A DNA stretch of 64,000 bases from Terriglobia bacterium (GCA_025358575.1 JANYJA010000060.1:17193-81192), one strand, 5' to 3'; shown: positions 9,106 through 18,199, counted from the stretch's first letter. Notes: generated by a model not told the origin, from the letters alone. Made by a program: numbers and translations.

Positions 9106-11106
9106 ATGACTTCGGCACACGTCACCACCCGCACCCGCGCGTCGCTCTACATCTTCATTCTGCTGGCCATCAATTTTTATTTCGTCAAGAAACTCTTCGT
9201 CGTCGAATTCACCAACAACATGCAGCACAACGCGGGGTCGTTCATGGCCATTAGCCGCTTCATTCAACTGCATTGGCCGCATCTCGATTGGTATCCGTGG
9301 TGGTTCGCGGGCGAGCCGTTCGAAAACAGCTATACCCCCATGCTGCACCTGATCGACGCCGCTGTGGCATCGATGGCTGGCTGGTCCACGGCGCGCGCCT
9401 TCAACTTCGTTACCGGAACCTTTTACGTTACCGGCCCCGTCTTTTTGTTCCTGTTTTCCTGGCGCATCTCGCGATTCCTCGAAACCAGTTTCTTCGCCGC
9501 GCTCATCTATTCGCTGTTCTCGCCCTCACTCATTTTCAAAGTCTTCCGTTACGACGTGGGAAGCCTCTGGAATCCCTGGCGCGTGAAGACCCTCATCTTC
9601 TATGGCGAAGGACCACACACGGTTGTGCTCGCGGCGCTCCCGTTGGCGCTGCTGCTCACATACCTCGCCATTCAAAGGCGGCGCTACATTTGGATGCTGG
9701 GGGCCGCGTCGGCCATGGCGTTCCTCGTTCTCGTGAATGCTTTCGGCGCTGTCGATCTCGGCATCGGCTGTGCGTGTCTCCTCGCCGCCCTCCCCTTGAA
9801 GCAAATTCCGCGCGCCGTACCGCTCGTAACGGGTCTCGCCATTGCCGCCTATCTTTGGGCGAGCCCGTTCCTGACGCCCTCTGTCATTCAGACCATCTCG
9901 CTTAACTCGCAAGCGGTCGGCGGAGATTTCAGCATGCGCGCCATGCTGCCGACGCAAGCGCTTATCTTCGCCGGCTTTGCTGTACTGTGGTTCCTCGCGC
10001 GCCGTCTGCCAGACCCATTCACGCGCTTCAGCCTGCTATTCGGCTATGTATTTCTCGCCGTCACGACGGCCTTCACTCTCTGGAATAAGGCAGCTTTGCC
10101 GCAACCCAATCGGTACAGCCTCGAGATGGATCTCGCCATTCCGCTTGCGTTCGCCTTCCTGCTCCGCCCAATCGTGCGGCGGCTTTCGCGCGACGCCTGC
10201 GTGGCCGGTCTCACTTTGTTCGCCGTTCTCGCCGTCCACCAAATTGTCCAATTCGGCAGGTATGCACGCACGGTCACGCGCGCAATCGACATCACCCGAA
10301 CGATCGAATACAAAGTAGCAAAGGCCTTTGACACTCACGTGGGTGGGCTCCGCGCCTTCGTCACGGCTCAAGCCGGCACTTGGCTCAACGTCTTTTCAAA
10401 CACGCCCCAGATGAATTCCGGCCATGACCCTTTCAGTCCGAACTGGGTGGTTGGCATGGCGACGTTCACCATCTTCTCCGGTATGAACGCAGGCACGCAC
10501 GATGCGGAGAACAGCATTGTCTGGCTTAAGGCGCTCGGCTGCCACGCCATTTATGTGCCCGGCCCGAACAGCCGTCTCGACGCCAAACCGTTCGAGCACC
10601 CAGCGAAGTTCGACGGCATTCTGCCCGTTCTCTGGCACGAAGAAGACGACACCATCTATACGGTGCCGCAGCGAACTCCATCGCTCGCGCATGTGGTTCC
10701 CGAAGCTGCCGTGGTCGAGCACCGTCCAGTTAACGGTCTCGACACTGCCGAAGCCGTCCGCTACATCGCCACGCTGGACGATCCCGCGTTGCCGCCCGCC
10801 ATCATGACTTGGCCAAGCCCGAGCGAGGGGCACACCCGAACCGTTCTGCATCCCGGCCAGGTTCTCTCGGTGCAAGTAACTTATGACCGTGGATGGATCG
10901 CCCGAGCCAATGGCCGCAACGCCCGCATTACTCGCGATGGCATCGGCATGTCTGCAGTTCACGCCGCATGCGACGGAGACTGTGCCATCGACTTCATCTT
11001 CGACGGCGGATTGGAACGCAGAATCTGCCGCTACCTGAGCTGGACGATTTGGTTTGGAGCGCTGCTTGCAATCCCCGTGACGTACCCGCTCCGAAAGCTA
11101 TACTGA
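9106..11106 (+). CDS. Polytopic membrane protein, PTPS-related/glycosyltransferase-like
   Basis: This 666-residue protein has about ten hydrophobic helices between residues 12 and 400, then a soluble C-terminal part and a last helix near 640-660. The opening loop (HWPHLDWYPWWFAGEPF) and layout resemble the '6-pyruvoyl-tetrahydropterin synthase-related' membrane family and GT-C-type glycosyltransferases, which act on lipid-linked sugars outside the inner membrane. No catalytic residue can be assigned with confidence. A methyltransferase gene follows after 6 bases, suggesting both modify the same surface glycan or lipid. Confidence 0.7.
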   Translation: MTSAHVTTRTRASLYIFILLAINFYFVKKLFVVEFTNNMQHNAGSFMAISRFIQLHWPHLDWYPWWFAGEPFENSYTPMLHLIDAAVASMAGWSTARAFNFVTGTFYVTGPVFLFLFSWRISRFLETSFFAALIYSLFSPSLIFKVFRYDVGSLWNPWRVKTLIFYGEGPHTVVLAALPLALLLTYLAIQRRRYIWMLGAASAMAFLVLVNAFGAVDLGIGCACLLAALPLKQIPRAVPLVTGLAIAAYLWASPFLTPSVIQTISLNSQAVGGDFSMRAMLPTQALIFAGFAVLWFLARRLPDPFTRFSLLFGYVFLAVTTAFTLWNKAALPQPNRYSLEMDLAIPLAFAFLLRPIVRRLSRDACVAGLTLFAVLAVHQIVQFGRYARTVTRAIDITRTIEYKVAKAFDTHVGGLRAFVTAQAGTWLNVFSNTPQMNSGHDPFSPNWVVGMATFTIFSGMNAGTHDAENSIVWLKALGCHAIYVPGPNSRLDAKPFEHPAKFDGILPVLWHEEDDTIYTVPQRTPSLAHVVPEAAVVEHRPVNGLDTAEAVRYIATLDDPALPPAIMTWPSPSEGHTRTVLHPGQVLSVQVTYDRGWIARANGRNARITRDGIGMSAVHAACDGDCAIDFIFDGGLERRICRYLSWTIWFGALLAIPVTYPLRKLY

Positions 11107-11112
11107 CTGCAA

Positions 11113-12243
11113 ATGCAGCCCAGCGTTCTGCAGCGGTATCTGGCCGCCTTCGCGCGAATGTATGGCTGGTTTTCGTTTGATGCCGCGTTGCTGTTCATGG
11201 CTTACAACCAGTTGCTGAGCACGGCTGGGACTTCCGGCGACACGCTGGAGATCGGGGTGTATCACGGTCTTTCTTCCATCTGCGTCGCCGCTTTGCGAGG
11301 CACTGGGCGCAAATTTTACGCCATCGATCTATTCGAGGAACTGGGCACTAACGACGCTTACGGTGCCGGTGCCAGTTACCGCAAAATCTTCGAGGACAAC
11401 ATTCAGTCCATGCACGGTACTCTCGATTTCGTCATCCCGATCGCCACGGCTTCCAGTAATTTGAAATCGTCGGACTTCACGCCATCCTTCTCGTTCTGTC
11501 ACGTGGACGGCGGGCACTCTCCGAAAGAGACCCTTGACGACTTAAAATTCGCGAGCGACATTCTGCTACCCGGCGGCCTTCTCGCTTTGGACGATTACTT
11601 CAATCCGCAGCATCCCGGCGTCTGCGAGGGCGCGCTTGATTTCATGCGGTATCAAGAAGGTGTTCTGACTCCGCTCGCTATTGGTTTCAACAAGGTGCTT
11701 TTCCAAAAGCAGCCCGCGCCCGCCATCAGTCTCAACTCAGAGTTTGCACGGAGCTTCGCTCAAGTTCGCCACCAGCAAACCACCATGTGGAGTCTTCCGG
11801 TACTTCTCTTTGACACCCCGCTGCGCGCCTACTTCGACCTCTACGCCTCCACACCCGAACGCCTGGTACCCTTGGGAGACGCAGGCGTTCGCGCATTTTT
11901 TTCGAATGATAAAGCGCTGGTGAAAACTCGCCGCGGAAAATCTTTCAAGCTGCCGATCACCGTGAAAAATGTCTCGGCTGAGCCTTTCCCCGCTGGCGAG
12001 CGCGTCTTCGGGCTCTCCTACCACTTGCTGTCTCACGATGGGCTGACGATGCGGCACGATAACGCGCGTTCGTATTTCGCCGCGCCGCTGCAACCGGGCG
12101 CTGAAATCAAACTGAATCTCAACGTCACCGCGCCATCGACCCGCGGCCGCTACCAGCTCGAAATCGACCTGGTCTGGGAAGGGGTGATGTGGTTCAAGGA
12201 CGCGGGAAATCCAGCGCTTCTGGTGGCGCTGGAAGTTCGTTAA
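11113..12243 (+). CDS. Class I SAM-dependent methyltransferase with a C-terminal beta domain
   Basis: Residues ~45-190 form a Methyltransf_24-type fold. TLEIGVYHGLSS is the SAM-binding motif I, FYAIDLFEE supplies the acidic residue of motif II, and FCHVDGGHSPKETLDDL is the typical post-motif region. Residues ~260-376 look like a beta-sandwich (FKLPITVKNVSAEPFPAGERVFGLSY), similar to Wzt-type carbohydrate-binding C-termini. That pairing suggests methylation of a sugar on a surface polysaccharide, consistent with the preceding glycan-type membrane gene. It is convergent with the next gene, with 2 bases between stops. Confidence 0.8.
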   Translation: MQPSVLQRYLAAFARMYGWFSFDAALLFMAYNQLLSTAGTSGDTLEIGVYHGLSSICVAALRGTGRKFYAIDLFEELGTNDAYGAGASYRKIFEDNIQSMHGTLDFVIPIATASSNLKSSDFTPSFSFCHVDGGHSPKETLDDLKFASDILLPGGLLALDDYFNPQHPGVCEGALDFMRYQEGVLTPLAIGFNKVLFQKQPAPAISLNSEFARSFAQVRHQQTTMWSLPVLLFDTPLRAYFDLYASTPERLVPLGDAGVRAFFSNDKALVKTRRGKSFKLPITVKNVSAEPFPAGERVFGLSYHLLSHDGLTMRHDNARSYFAAPLQPGAEIKLNLNVTAPSTRGRYQLEIDLVWEGVMWFKDAGNPALLVALEVR

Positions 12244-12245
12244 CG

Positions 12246-13331
12246 CTACGCGATGTGCGCGCCCTGCGCTTCCACGTACACCGTATACAGCGATTGCCCC
12301 GCCGCCATAAAAAGGCGGTTGCGCTTCTTGCCGCCGAAGCAGATGTTCGCGCAGATCTCGGGCAGCAAAATCATCCCGATTCGCTCTCCCGATGGCGTGA
12401 ACACATGGACGCCGTCATACCCTTCTCCCACCCAGCCGGCACCCACCCAGATGTTTCCGTCGGTATCGGCGCGGATGCCGTCCGCCAGTCCCGCTCCCTT
12501 GCCGGCGAGTTCCATGGACACGTATTGCTTGCCGTTGCGCGCGGTCTTGCCGTTCTCGACGTCGTATACCTTGATGATCTTCGGTGCTTGCGGAAAATGC
12601 GTGGCACCGGTGTCGCAGATGTAGACTTTCTTGTAATCCGGCGAAAAACAGATACCGTTGGGCTTAAACAAATCGTCCGTGATCATGGTCACCTTGCCGC
12701 TAGCGCCATCGACCCGGTATACCGCTTCCTTTAAAGCCAGGGGACCTTTGTTACCTTCGTAGTTCAACAGGCTGCCGTAACCTGGGTCGGTAAACCAAAC
12801 GGCGCCATCGGGGTGGACCACGATATCGTTCGGCGCGTTGAACGGTTTCCCGTTCCATTTATCGGCAATCACCGACACCGAGCCGTCATGCTCGTAACGC
12901 ACTACCCTCCGGTTACCGTGCTCGCACGAAAGCTGACGGCCCTGATAGTCGAACGTGTTCCCGTTGCTGTAACCAGCCGGACTGCGAAACGTGCTGATGT
13001 GCCCGTCTTCTTCCAGCCACCGCATTTGCACGTCGTTCGGGATGTCGCTCCACATCAGATAGCGCCCCACGCCGTTCCAGGCCGGCCCCTCGGACCAAAG
13101 TCCGCCCGTATAGAGCCGCCGAATCGGCGTGTTGCCGATCTTGTATTTGTCAAAGCGCTTGTCGAGCGAAACGATGTCGGCGTCGGGATATCGAAGCGGA
13201 TTCTTGCTGCTATAGTCTCTCTGCGCCATCGCCACTCCAGGTGCCACCAGCGCGCCGCCCCCAGCAGCCGCCAAAAACGAGCGTCGGCCTACTTGGGTTT
13301 GATCACGGATAACTTTCGATTTTGTGTCCAC
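12246..13331 (-). CDS. Tat-exported SMP-30/gluconolactonase-like protein
   Basis: This 361-residue protein has a twin-arginine signal (GRRSFLAAAGGGALVAPG, Arg16-Arg17). The body is the six-bladed SMP-30/LRE propeller: LYTGGLWSEGPAWNG, NDIVVHPDGAVWFTDPGYG, KPNGICFSPDYKKVYICDTG and LADGIRADTDGNIWVG. Members hydrolyse sugar lactones using a divalent metal. The conserved Glu, Asn and Asp positions are visible in SEGPAW, NAPNDI and ADGIRAD. The substrate is unknown; a periplasmic aldonolactone is plausible. Confidence 0.85.
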   Translation of the reverse strand: MDTKSKVIRDQTQVGRRSFLAAAGGGALVAPGVAMAQRDYSSKNPLRYPDADIVSLDKRFDKYKIGNTPIRRLYTGGLWSEGPAWNGVGRYLMWSDIPNDVQMRWLEEDGHISTFRSPAGYSNGNTFDYQGRQLSCEHGNRRVVRYEHDGSVSVIADKWNGKPFNAPNDIVVHPDGAVWFTDPGYGSLLNYEGNKGPLALKEAVYRVDGASGKVTMITDDLFKPNGICFSPDYKKVYICDTGATHFPQAPKIIKVYDVENGKTARNGKQYVSMELAGKGAGLADGIRADTDGNIWVGAGWVGEGYDGVHVFTPSGERIGMILLPEICANICFGGKKRNRLFMAAGQSLYTVYVEAQGAHIA

Positions 13332-13410
13332 GGGAATTCAGCATACAGCAGTTCGGTCCGGCCCCGCGCGAACCGCATCTGGGCCATACACGTCGGATTT
13401 CGCTAAAAGA

Positions 13411-14394
13411 TTAAGAACGCTCTCCCATGCCACCGGCCGGAGGATCAACCATGCTTTTTACGTGGGCGGTAGCGGCGGCGGCAAGGCCGGAGAGATTGTA
13501 GCCGCCTTCTAACACCGACACCACCCGGCCGTTAGCGTGTTTATCGGCGATGGTCAGCATCATCCCGGTCAAGTCCGCGAAGTCTTTGTCATCCAGAAGA
13601 AATTGGCCTAATGGGTCCCCTCGCCGGGAATCGAACCCGGCTGAAATCATGACGAGGTCCGGACGAAAACTCTCGGCCGCGGGAAGCAGGTGCGCGGTAA
13701 AAGAGCCCAGCACGGCGTCGCGGCCGGAACCCGCCGGAAGCGGGCAGTTGAGCGTGGTGCCGATGCCGGGGCCGCTTCCTGTTTCCGCCGCGTTGCCGGT
13801 ACCCGGATACCACGATGACTGGTGGGTGCTGAAAAAAAATACGGAGCCGTCGCGATAGAAGATATCTTGCGTGCCGTTGCCGTGGTGTACGTCCCAATCG
13901 ACAAGCAGGACGCGCTCCACGCCGTAGCGCTGCTGGGCGTAGCGGGTACCAATGGCGATGTTGTTGAACAGGCAGAAACCCATGCCGCGAGCCTGACTCG
14001 CGTGATGTCCAGGGGGGCGGACGGCGCAGAAAGCATTTGAAGCACGACCCTGCATCACCGCGTCGACGGCTTGCAGGACGCCGCCCACCGCGCGCAAGGA
14101 GACCGCCCACGATTCACTCCCGACGGAAGTATCGCCGGTGCTCAATTCGTGCGCGCCGCTGGCGATTTCGGCTTCTACCAGATCGATATATCGGCGTTCA
14201 TGGCAGATGGCCAGTTCGTCTTTCGTCGCCGAACGCGGCGTGAGTGGCGGGCAAGTTTGCATCAATCCAGCGGCGGCGAGCGAGTTTCGAACGGCTTCAT
14301 AACGCGCTGGCGATTCGGGATGGTCTGAACCGGGAAAATGCTCGGTGACGATAGCGTCCGTCAGCAATGCGGTCTTACGCCGGGGCGGGCTCAC
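13411..14394 (-). CDS. Histone deacetylase family protein (acetoin-utilisation-like deacetylase)
   Basis: This 327-residue enzyme of the arginase/deacetylase fold removes acetyl groups from lysines or polyamines using zinc. Active-site blocks are all present: RPPGHHA (charge-relay histidines), DWDVHHGNGTQDIFY (zinc Asp and His), ISAGFDSRRGDPLG (second zinc Asp) and LEGGYNLSGLA (catalytic Tyr). The bacterial substrate is not known. The start is GTG at 14394, overlapping the upstream 90-residue ORF as GTGA, so the two are probably co-translated. Confidence 0.9.
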   Translation of the reverse strand: MSPPRRKTALLTDAIVTEHFPGSDHPESPARYEAVRNSLAAAGLMQTCPPLTPRSATKDELAICHERRYIDLVEAEIASGAHELSTGDTSVGSESWAVSLRAVGGVLQAVDAVMQGRASNAFCAVRPPGHHASQARGMGFCLFNNIAIGTRYAQQRYGVERVLLVDWDVHHGNGTQDIFYRDGSVFFFSTHQSSWYPGTGNAAETGSGPGIGTTLNCPLPAGSGRDAVLGSFTAHLLPAAESFRPDLVMISAGFDSRRGDPLGQFLLDDKDFADLTGMMLTIADKHANGRVVSVLEGGYNLSGLAAAATAHVKSMVDPPAGGMGERS

Positions 14395-14663
14395 GATAAA
14401 CTGCCGCCAGTGGTCAGGGTGACGTTCGATGCCAGGCGGAGCAGCCAGATATTTTGTTCGACCGGAGAGATGGTGGGATTATTTGAGTGGATGAAATTCA
14501 AAGTGGATTGGGCGAATTCTTTGCGGTCGTCAGCAATGGTGGCGAGGCCATCCTCCACCTGCCGCAGAGCTCCTTCCTTCGATGCGGGCATGGTGGAGAG
14601 TAGTTGAGATGAGGATTGGGGCGCGTCGCCCTCGTCGGGGAGTATCCAGGTGTAGACGACCAT
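14391..14663 (-). CDS. Small unknown protein coupled to the deacetylase
   Basis: This 90-residue ORF ends with a TGA that shares bases with the GTG start of the deacetylase. The sequence (MVVYTWILPDEG...PASKEGALRQVEDGLATIADDRKEF...NPTISPVEQNIWLLRLA) has one amphipathic helix and no signal peptide or TM segment. I do not recognise a family. The overlap is the main reason to accept it as a gene. Confidence 0.5.
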   Translation of the reverse strand: MVVYTWILPDEGDAPQSSSQLLSTMPASKEGALRQVEDGLATIADDRKEFAQSTLNFIHSNNPTISPVEQNIWLLRLASNVTLTTGGSLS

Positions 14664-14755
14664 GTCTTAACTATTACTACAGTCCAGAGCCCCCCGGGCG
14701 TGGCCTACCGGGAGGATAAGGGCGGACAGATCCGAGGGCGCGCCCAAAACCGATG

Positions 14756-15072
14756 TCACTGAGTTAGGATGTTAAGCGTGTTCGTTCCGTCATCTACAAA
14801 ATAGAGACCTTCGGGAGCGAATACCAACCGGAAAAGCGTTCCGGATCTGGGTGGGTTGCCTGTACTATCTAACAGCTTTCAAAAAGATTGAGGTCCTCCC
14901 GGACTTGGGATCACCAGAAAACCGTCCGCTCCATTTACGGTTGCAATCCCTCCATTTGGGCCAATTGCAAGACCAAGGGAACGTTAAGACTTCCCGCCTG
15001 CGTGACTGTCATTCCGGTAGACGCGCTAAACGTTTGGGAGACGGCATCTGGGATCACTGCTATGCGATTGTC
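14756..15072 (-). pseudogene. 3' part of a transposon-split beta-propeller gene
   Basis: This is the C-terminal half of the secreted propeller gene whose 5' part is at 17359-18136. Reading the minus strand from 15072 gives DNRIAVIPDAVS, then frames shift at least twice: NVPLGLAIGPNGG and TVNGADGFLVIPSPGG lie in another frame, as does the terminal DSTGNPPRSGTLFRLVFAPE...GTNTLNILTQ, ending at TGA 14756-14758. Joining the two sides across the 8-bp target duplication restores VADSLDNRIAVIPDAV. Multiple frameshifts show that the gene is dead. Confidence 0.8.
15065..15072. repeat. Left copy of target-site duplication
   Basis: CGATTGTC directly abuts the left terminal inverted repeat and is identical to 17359-17366 beyond the right one. 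Eight bases is within the usual 8-10 bp for IS1-family insertion. Confidence 0.9.
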
Positions 15073-15092
15073 GGTAGTGGTGCAGTTTGAAT
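15073..15092 (+). repeat. Left terminal inverted repeat
   Basis: GGTAGTGGTGCAGTTTGAAT; it mismatches the right end only at its 10th and 17th bases. The passenger stop codon (15094-15096) begins just inside it. Confidence 0.88.
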
Positions 15093-15093
15093 T

Positions 15094-16044
15094 TCAATTT
15101 CTGATCGTGAAGCCGGGGCGCGGTTGCGAAACTACAGCGAGCTTGTTGGCAACACGAAGTCGCTCCATAACAGCAATGTGTCTGTCCTCTTCCATTTTGA
15201 TAGAAGCGGGGTCGGTCGGAGCCGTCAAGGGATCGAGGTATGGAATTGATTTGTATCCAACACACACAACTAATGTTTTGTTGTCCAGATCTGGAGCGGG
15301 AGGACCAATTCTGGCGGTCCAGTTGTTTTCACGTAAGAACCTTAACAAGGTTCCGGAGGCCCCATCGGCCAAATCCACAGGTTCGGGATTGCCAGTCACT
15401 ACCGAACTTGGTTTGAAAATGACAACGCCATCATAGAATCTTCCGTTTAGCGACGGATTTGATTCTATCTTGGTGACATTCCATTTTGCCGCTAATAGAA
15501 TGCACTTAAGAGAATGTACCGCTCTAATTACCTCTTGATCTTGGAGATAGTTAATCTCGACCGTTATATCTCGAAACTGCATGAGTGGAAAGAAACACTG
15601 CGTTCCTTCTGTGGTAACGGCCAAGTCTCTGGGCGTTAAGGGTTTTTCCAATTCTAGGCGCTTAAGTTTCTCCGACTCCGCGACGCTGTTAGCTATCGCA
15701 GCTCGCTCGTATGCTTCGGCTGCTTTTTGTTCAGACTCCGTTATTAGTTGATTTGACTTCTGTTCAATATCAGAGTTGACGGATCGAAGCGTACGCTCTT
15801 TTCGGTGCGCAAGGAATTCAGCGATTAGTTCCCCCGCAACACCTAGGGTGACTAGTCCTGTACCAATTATCTCAACAAGAACCCTCCAGTCAAATTTATA
15901 AATCAGCGAAGTGACAGGAAAGAAAAGTTCAAGTGAAAGGCCAATGACAATGACGCCAGTTAAACCGACCATCCAAATACCCAAAGAGTCTATAGACTCT
16001 TCTAGGCTCTGTCGGCGTTCCTCTAGCTCCGCTTCAGGCTTCAT
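15094..16044 (-). CDS. Transposon passenger: two-helix membrane coiled-coil protein
   Basis: This 316-residue protein begins with a charged stretch (MKPEAELEERRQSLEES). Two TM helices follow, near 22-44 (WMVGLTGVIVIGLSLELFF) and 54-78 (VLVEIIGTGLVTLGVAGEL). A heptad-like coiled coil spans about 80-130 (SVNSDIEQKSNQLITESEQK). A soluble ~170-residue domain ends the protein, starting near LTPRDLAVTTEGTQ. The coiled coil and tail probably face the cytoplasm. I do not recognise the family. Its stop lies against the left inverted repeat, so it moves with the element. A role in host fitness or in control of transposition is possible but unproven. Confidence 0.75.
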   Translation of the reverse strand: MKPEAELEERRQSLEESIDSLGIWMVGLTGVIVIGLSLELFFPVTSLIYKFDWRVLVEIIGTGLVTLGVAGELIAEFLAHRKERTLRSVNSDIEQKSNQLITESEQKAAEAYERAAIANSVAESEKLKRLELEKPLTPRDLAVTTEGTQCFFPLMQFRDITVEINYLQDQEVIRAVHSLKCILLAAKWNVTKIESNPSLNGRFYDGVVIFKPSSVVTGNPEPVDLADGASGTLLRFLRENNWTARIGPPAPDLDNKTLVVCVGYKSIPYLDPLTAPTDPASIKMEEDRHIAVMERLRVANKLAVVSQPRPGFTIRN

Positions 16045-16148
16045 GGAACGCCAACGTAAGCGCAGATTGTACTGTAGACTCGTGATGCTTGTTTGTCTTG
16101 TGATTCATATTTTCGTGATGGTGGCTCTGCATGTGAGATAATGGTACC

Positions 16149-16418
16149 ATGCCACCACGAGCAAGCAAAGCCAAGAGCCCGCGATTGAAAGACCCCGTAT
16201 TGTTTGCCAAATCCCTCATGGAGAGCGTAATCGGAGAGAAGTGGGACGGTACACCGCTTGAGCATCCCCCGGACCGAGAAAAGAACCCTCACGCCGTCGC
16301 TATGTCTAAGCTGGGAGCGTCCAAGGGAGGTAAGGCTAGAGCCGAGAGCTTAACACCTAAACAACGAAGCAAGATAGCAAAAAAGGCAGCAAAAGCACGT
16401 TGGGGTAGGGTAGCTTAA
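16149..16418 (+). CDS. Transposon passenger: small basic KGG-type protein
   Basis: This 89-residue protein is rich in Lys, Arg and Ala. Its C-terminal half (LGASKGGKARAESLTPKQRS, then IAKKAAKARW) matches a widespread small-protein family of unknown function with a conserved GGKARA...KAA.ARW core, probably nucleic-acid binding. It is divergent from the membrane passenger, with a 104-bp gap (16045-16148) that should hold both promoters. It precedes the transposase by 69 bases. A regulator of the element is the simplest guess. Confidence 0.68.
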   Translation: MPPRASKAKSPRLKDPVLFAKSLMESVIGEKWDGTPLEHPPDREKNPHAVAMSKLGASKGGKARAESLTPKQRSKIAKKAAKARWGRVA

Positions 16419-16487
16419 CCACTTTATTTTGCATTATCTGATCGTTGATTGTTGACATTGCATCCACGAGCAAGCATAATAAGAAGT

Positions 16488-17339
16488 ATGAACAGGATGG
16501 ATACAGCAAGACGCGCTCAAGTGGTCCGGTGTCTGATCGAGGGTTGCTCGATTAATTCGACCGTTCGCATGACGGGCGTCGCGAAACATACCATCCTGAA
16601 ACTGCTGGTTGAACTCGGTTCGGCTTGTGCCGAATTTCTGGATGGAGCGATGCAGAATCTCAACTGTAAGCGCATTCAGGTTGACGAGATTTGGCAGTTT
16701 GTCGGATGCAAGTAGAAGAACGTCACGGTGGATAAGCTCGAACGAGACGGAGTTTGCGGCGACATCTGGACATGGACCGCGATTGACGCCGATACCAAGC
16801 TAATCCCATGCTGGATGCTCGGGATGCGCGATCCCTCCACCGCCCGTGACTTCATGACGGACCTTGCTGGACGGCTTGCCGATCGCGTACAGCTTACAAC
16901 TGACGGCCTGAAATGCTACTTGACCGCCGTCAGTAGCGCGTTCGGTGAGGATGTTGATTACGCGATGCTGGTGAAGATTTACGGAAACGAGCCGGAAGGT
17001 CACAAGCGCTACAGCCCCGCCGTCTGCATCTCATGTGAGAGCCGAAACGTTACAGGTACACCGGACCCTCAGCACATTAGCACGAGCTATGTTGAGCGCG
17101 CCAACTTGACCATGAGAATGAATATGCGCCGCTTCACTCGCTTGACGAACGCGTTCAGCAAAAAGGTTGAGAATCATGCCGCTTCGGTTGCGCTCTACAT
17201 GATGCACTACAACTTTGGCCGCGTTCACATGACGCTCAAAACGACCCCGGCTGTTAAGGCGGGAATCGCGGATCACGTCTGGTCCGTGGAAGAGATCATC
17301 GGCTTACTCGAAAAGCGCGAAAAGTCCGTCGCGGCCTGA
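16488..17339 (+). pseudogene. IS1-family transposase interrupted by an amber codon
   Basis: Reading from ATG 16488, the protein would be 283 residues. A helix-turn-helix (VRMTGVAKHTILKLL) comes first. The DDE catalytic core has Asp66 in QVDEIWQFVG, a second Asp in LTTDGLKCYL, and Glu in TSYVERANL. The C-terminus (RRFTRLTNAFSKKVENHA, HYNFGRVHMTL) is typical of IS1 relatives with a single ORF. TAG at 16713-16715 interrupts the frame without a shift (GCK*KNVT), probably a mutated AAG, GAG or CAG codon. The stop is 1 base inside the right inverted repeat. It is likely inactive unless suppressed. Confidence 0.88.
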
Positions 17340-17358
17340 TTGAAACTGTACCACTACC
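17339..17358 (-). repeat. Right terminal inverted repeat
   Basis: Read on the minus strand it is GGTAGTGGTACAGTTTCAAT. It begins at the last base of the transposase stop codon. Confidence 0.88.
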
Positions 17359-17366
17359 CGATTGTC
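17359..17366. repeat. Right copy of target-site duplication
   Basis: CGATTGTC, identical to 15065-15072. Confidence 0.9.
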
Positions 17367-18136
17367 CAAACTGTCCGCCACGTAAAGTGTTCCGTGTTCG
17401 CTGAGACCAACTCCGGTCGGTCCGATCACCAGCGCCGCGGGGTCGGTGCGCTCGGGGAATCTTGTTGCCTATCACCGTCATCGATGCCACGTGCGGCATT
17501 TGCATTCCCGCTGTCACGAGTCCAATCCGAACAACTGTCCCCCCGTTTACGACGTTTGGCAACGCCGCGACAGTACCGTTGAGCACATTCGTTACGAAGA
17601 GCAATCCTTTGCCGCCTTCGTCGAGTGCCGCCATGTCCCACGGACCGTTAACCAGGGTGCCTTCGATTGTTTCAACAGCAACGCCCATGTTATTCAAAAC
17701 GATGAGGCATCTGGACCATCGTTGAAGTGCCATCGGTTGTCGGCAGACTGCCCACAATTACACAGGCGGAACGCAGTACGACGAGAGCTGCCGTCAAACC
17801 CACTCACCCGGGGCATGCTCCGGGTAACGAACTCGCATCAATTTGCGCAAAGAGGGCCACGGTTCCGTTGGGTGCGACCTCGACGATAGTAGTTCCCGTC
17901 CCTTGCAAATTCGCACTGTTATTGAAGTTGATGATTAACATATAGTCAGCCTGCAACTTCCCGGGGCTCACGACTACCCTCTCCATACCGTATGGATTGA
18001 GGTCGCCATTAGCAGGTACTGTGGACGCCACCGTTCTGATGTTCAACATCTTGGCCTCGTCCAACCGATCAGCGATGGCTACCCCCGTCAGCATAGATAG
18101 TCCGACTATTCCAAATATCACTTTTCGTATTCTCAT
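17359..18136 (-). pseudogene. 5' part of a transposon-split secreted beta-propeller gene
   Basis: The start is ATG 18136, preceded by a strong GGAGG at the right distance; the signal peptide reads MRIRKVIFGIVGLSMLTGVA. The mature part (NIRTVASTVPANGDLNPYG, then GTGTTIVEVAPNGTVALFA) is an NHL-like propeller. Lesions are an in-frame TGA after SSLPGACPG (a Gly GGA codon in the likely ancestor) and frameshifts near 17713 and 17457. Beyond these the protein continues as CLIVLNNMGVAVETIEG, LVNGPWDMAALDEG and RTDPAALVIGPTGVGLSEHG. It then runs into the transposon at VADSLDNR. Family function is unknown. Confidence 0.8.
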
Positions 18137-18199
18137 ATTCTTCCCTCCTTGCCGGTTATCCACCCTACGGACATTAAATCTTTAATTATCCGACGAAAC

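Larger units (their letters stand above)
15073..17358. mobile_element. IS1-family transposon with two passenger genes, 2286 bp
   Basis: The ends are 20-bp inverted repeats, GGTAGTGGTGCAGTTTGAAT (15073-15092) and GGTAGTGGTACAGTTTCAAT (reverse of 17339-17358), with 18 of 20 identical. They are flanked by the perfect duplication CGATTGTC. Inside are a minus-strand membrane-protein gene, a plus-strand 89-residue gene and a plus-strand IS1-type transposase with an in-frame amber codon. Both outer genes end within 2 bases of, or inside, a terminal repeat. At 2.3 kb it is about three times a plain IS1. The left passenger is visibly more AT-rich than surrounding genes, suggesting transfer. Confidence 0.9.
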
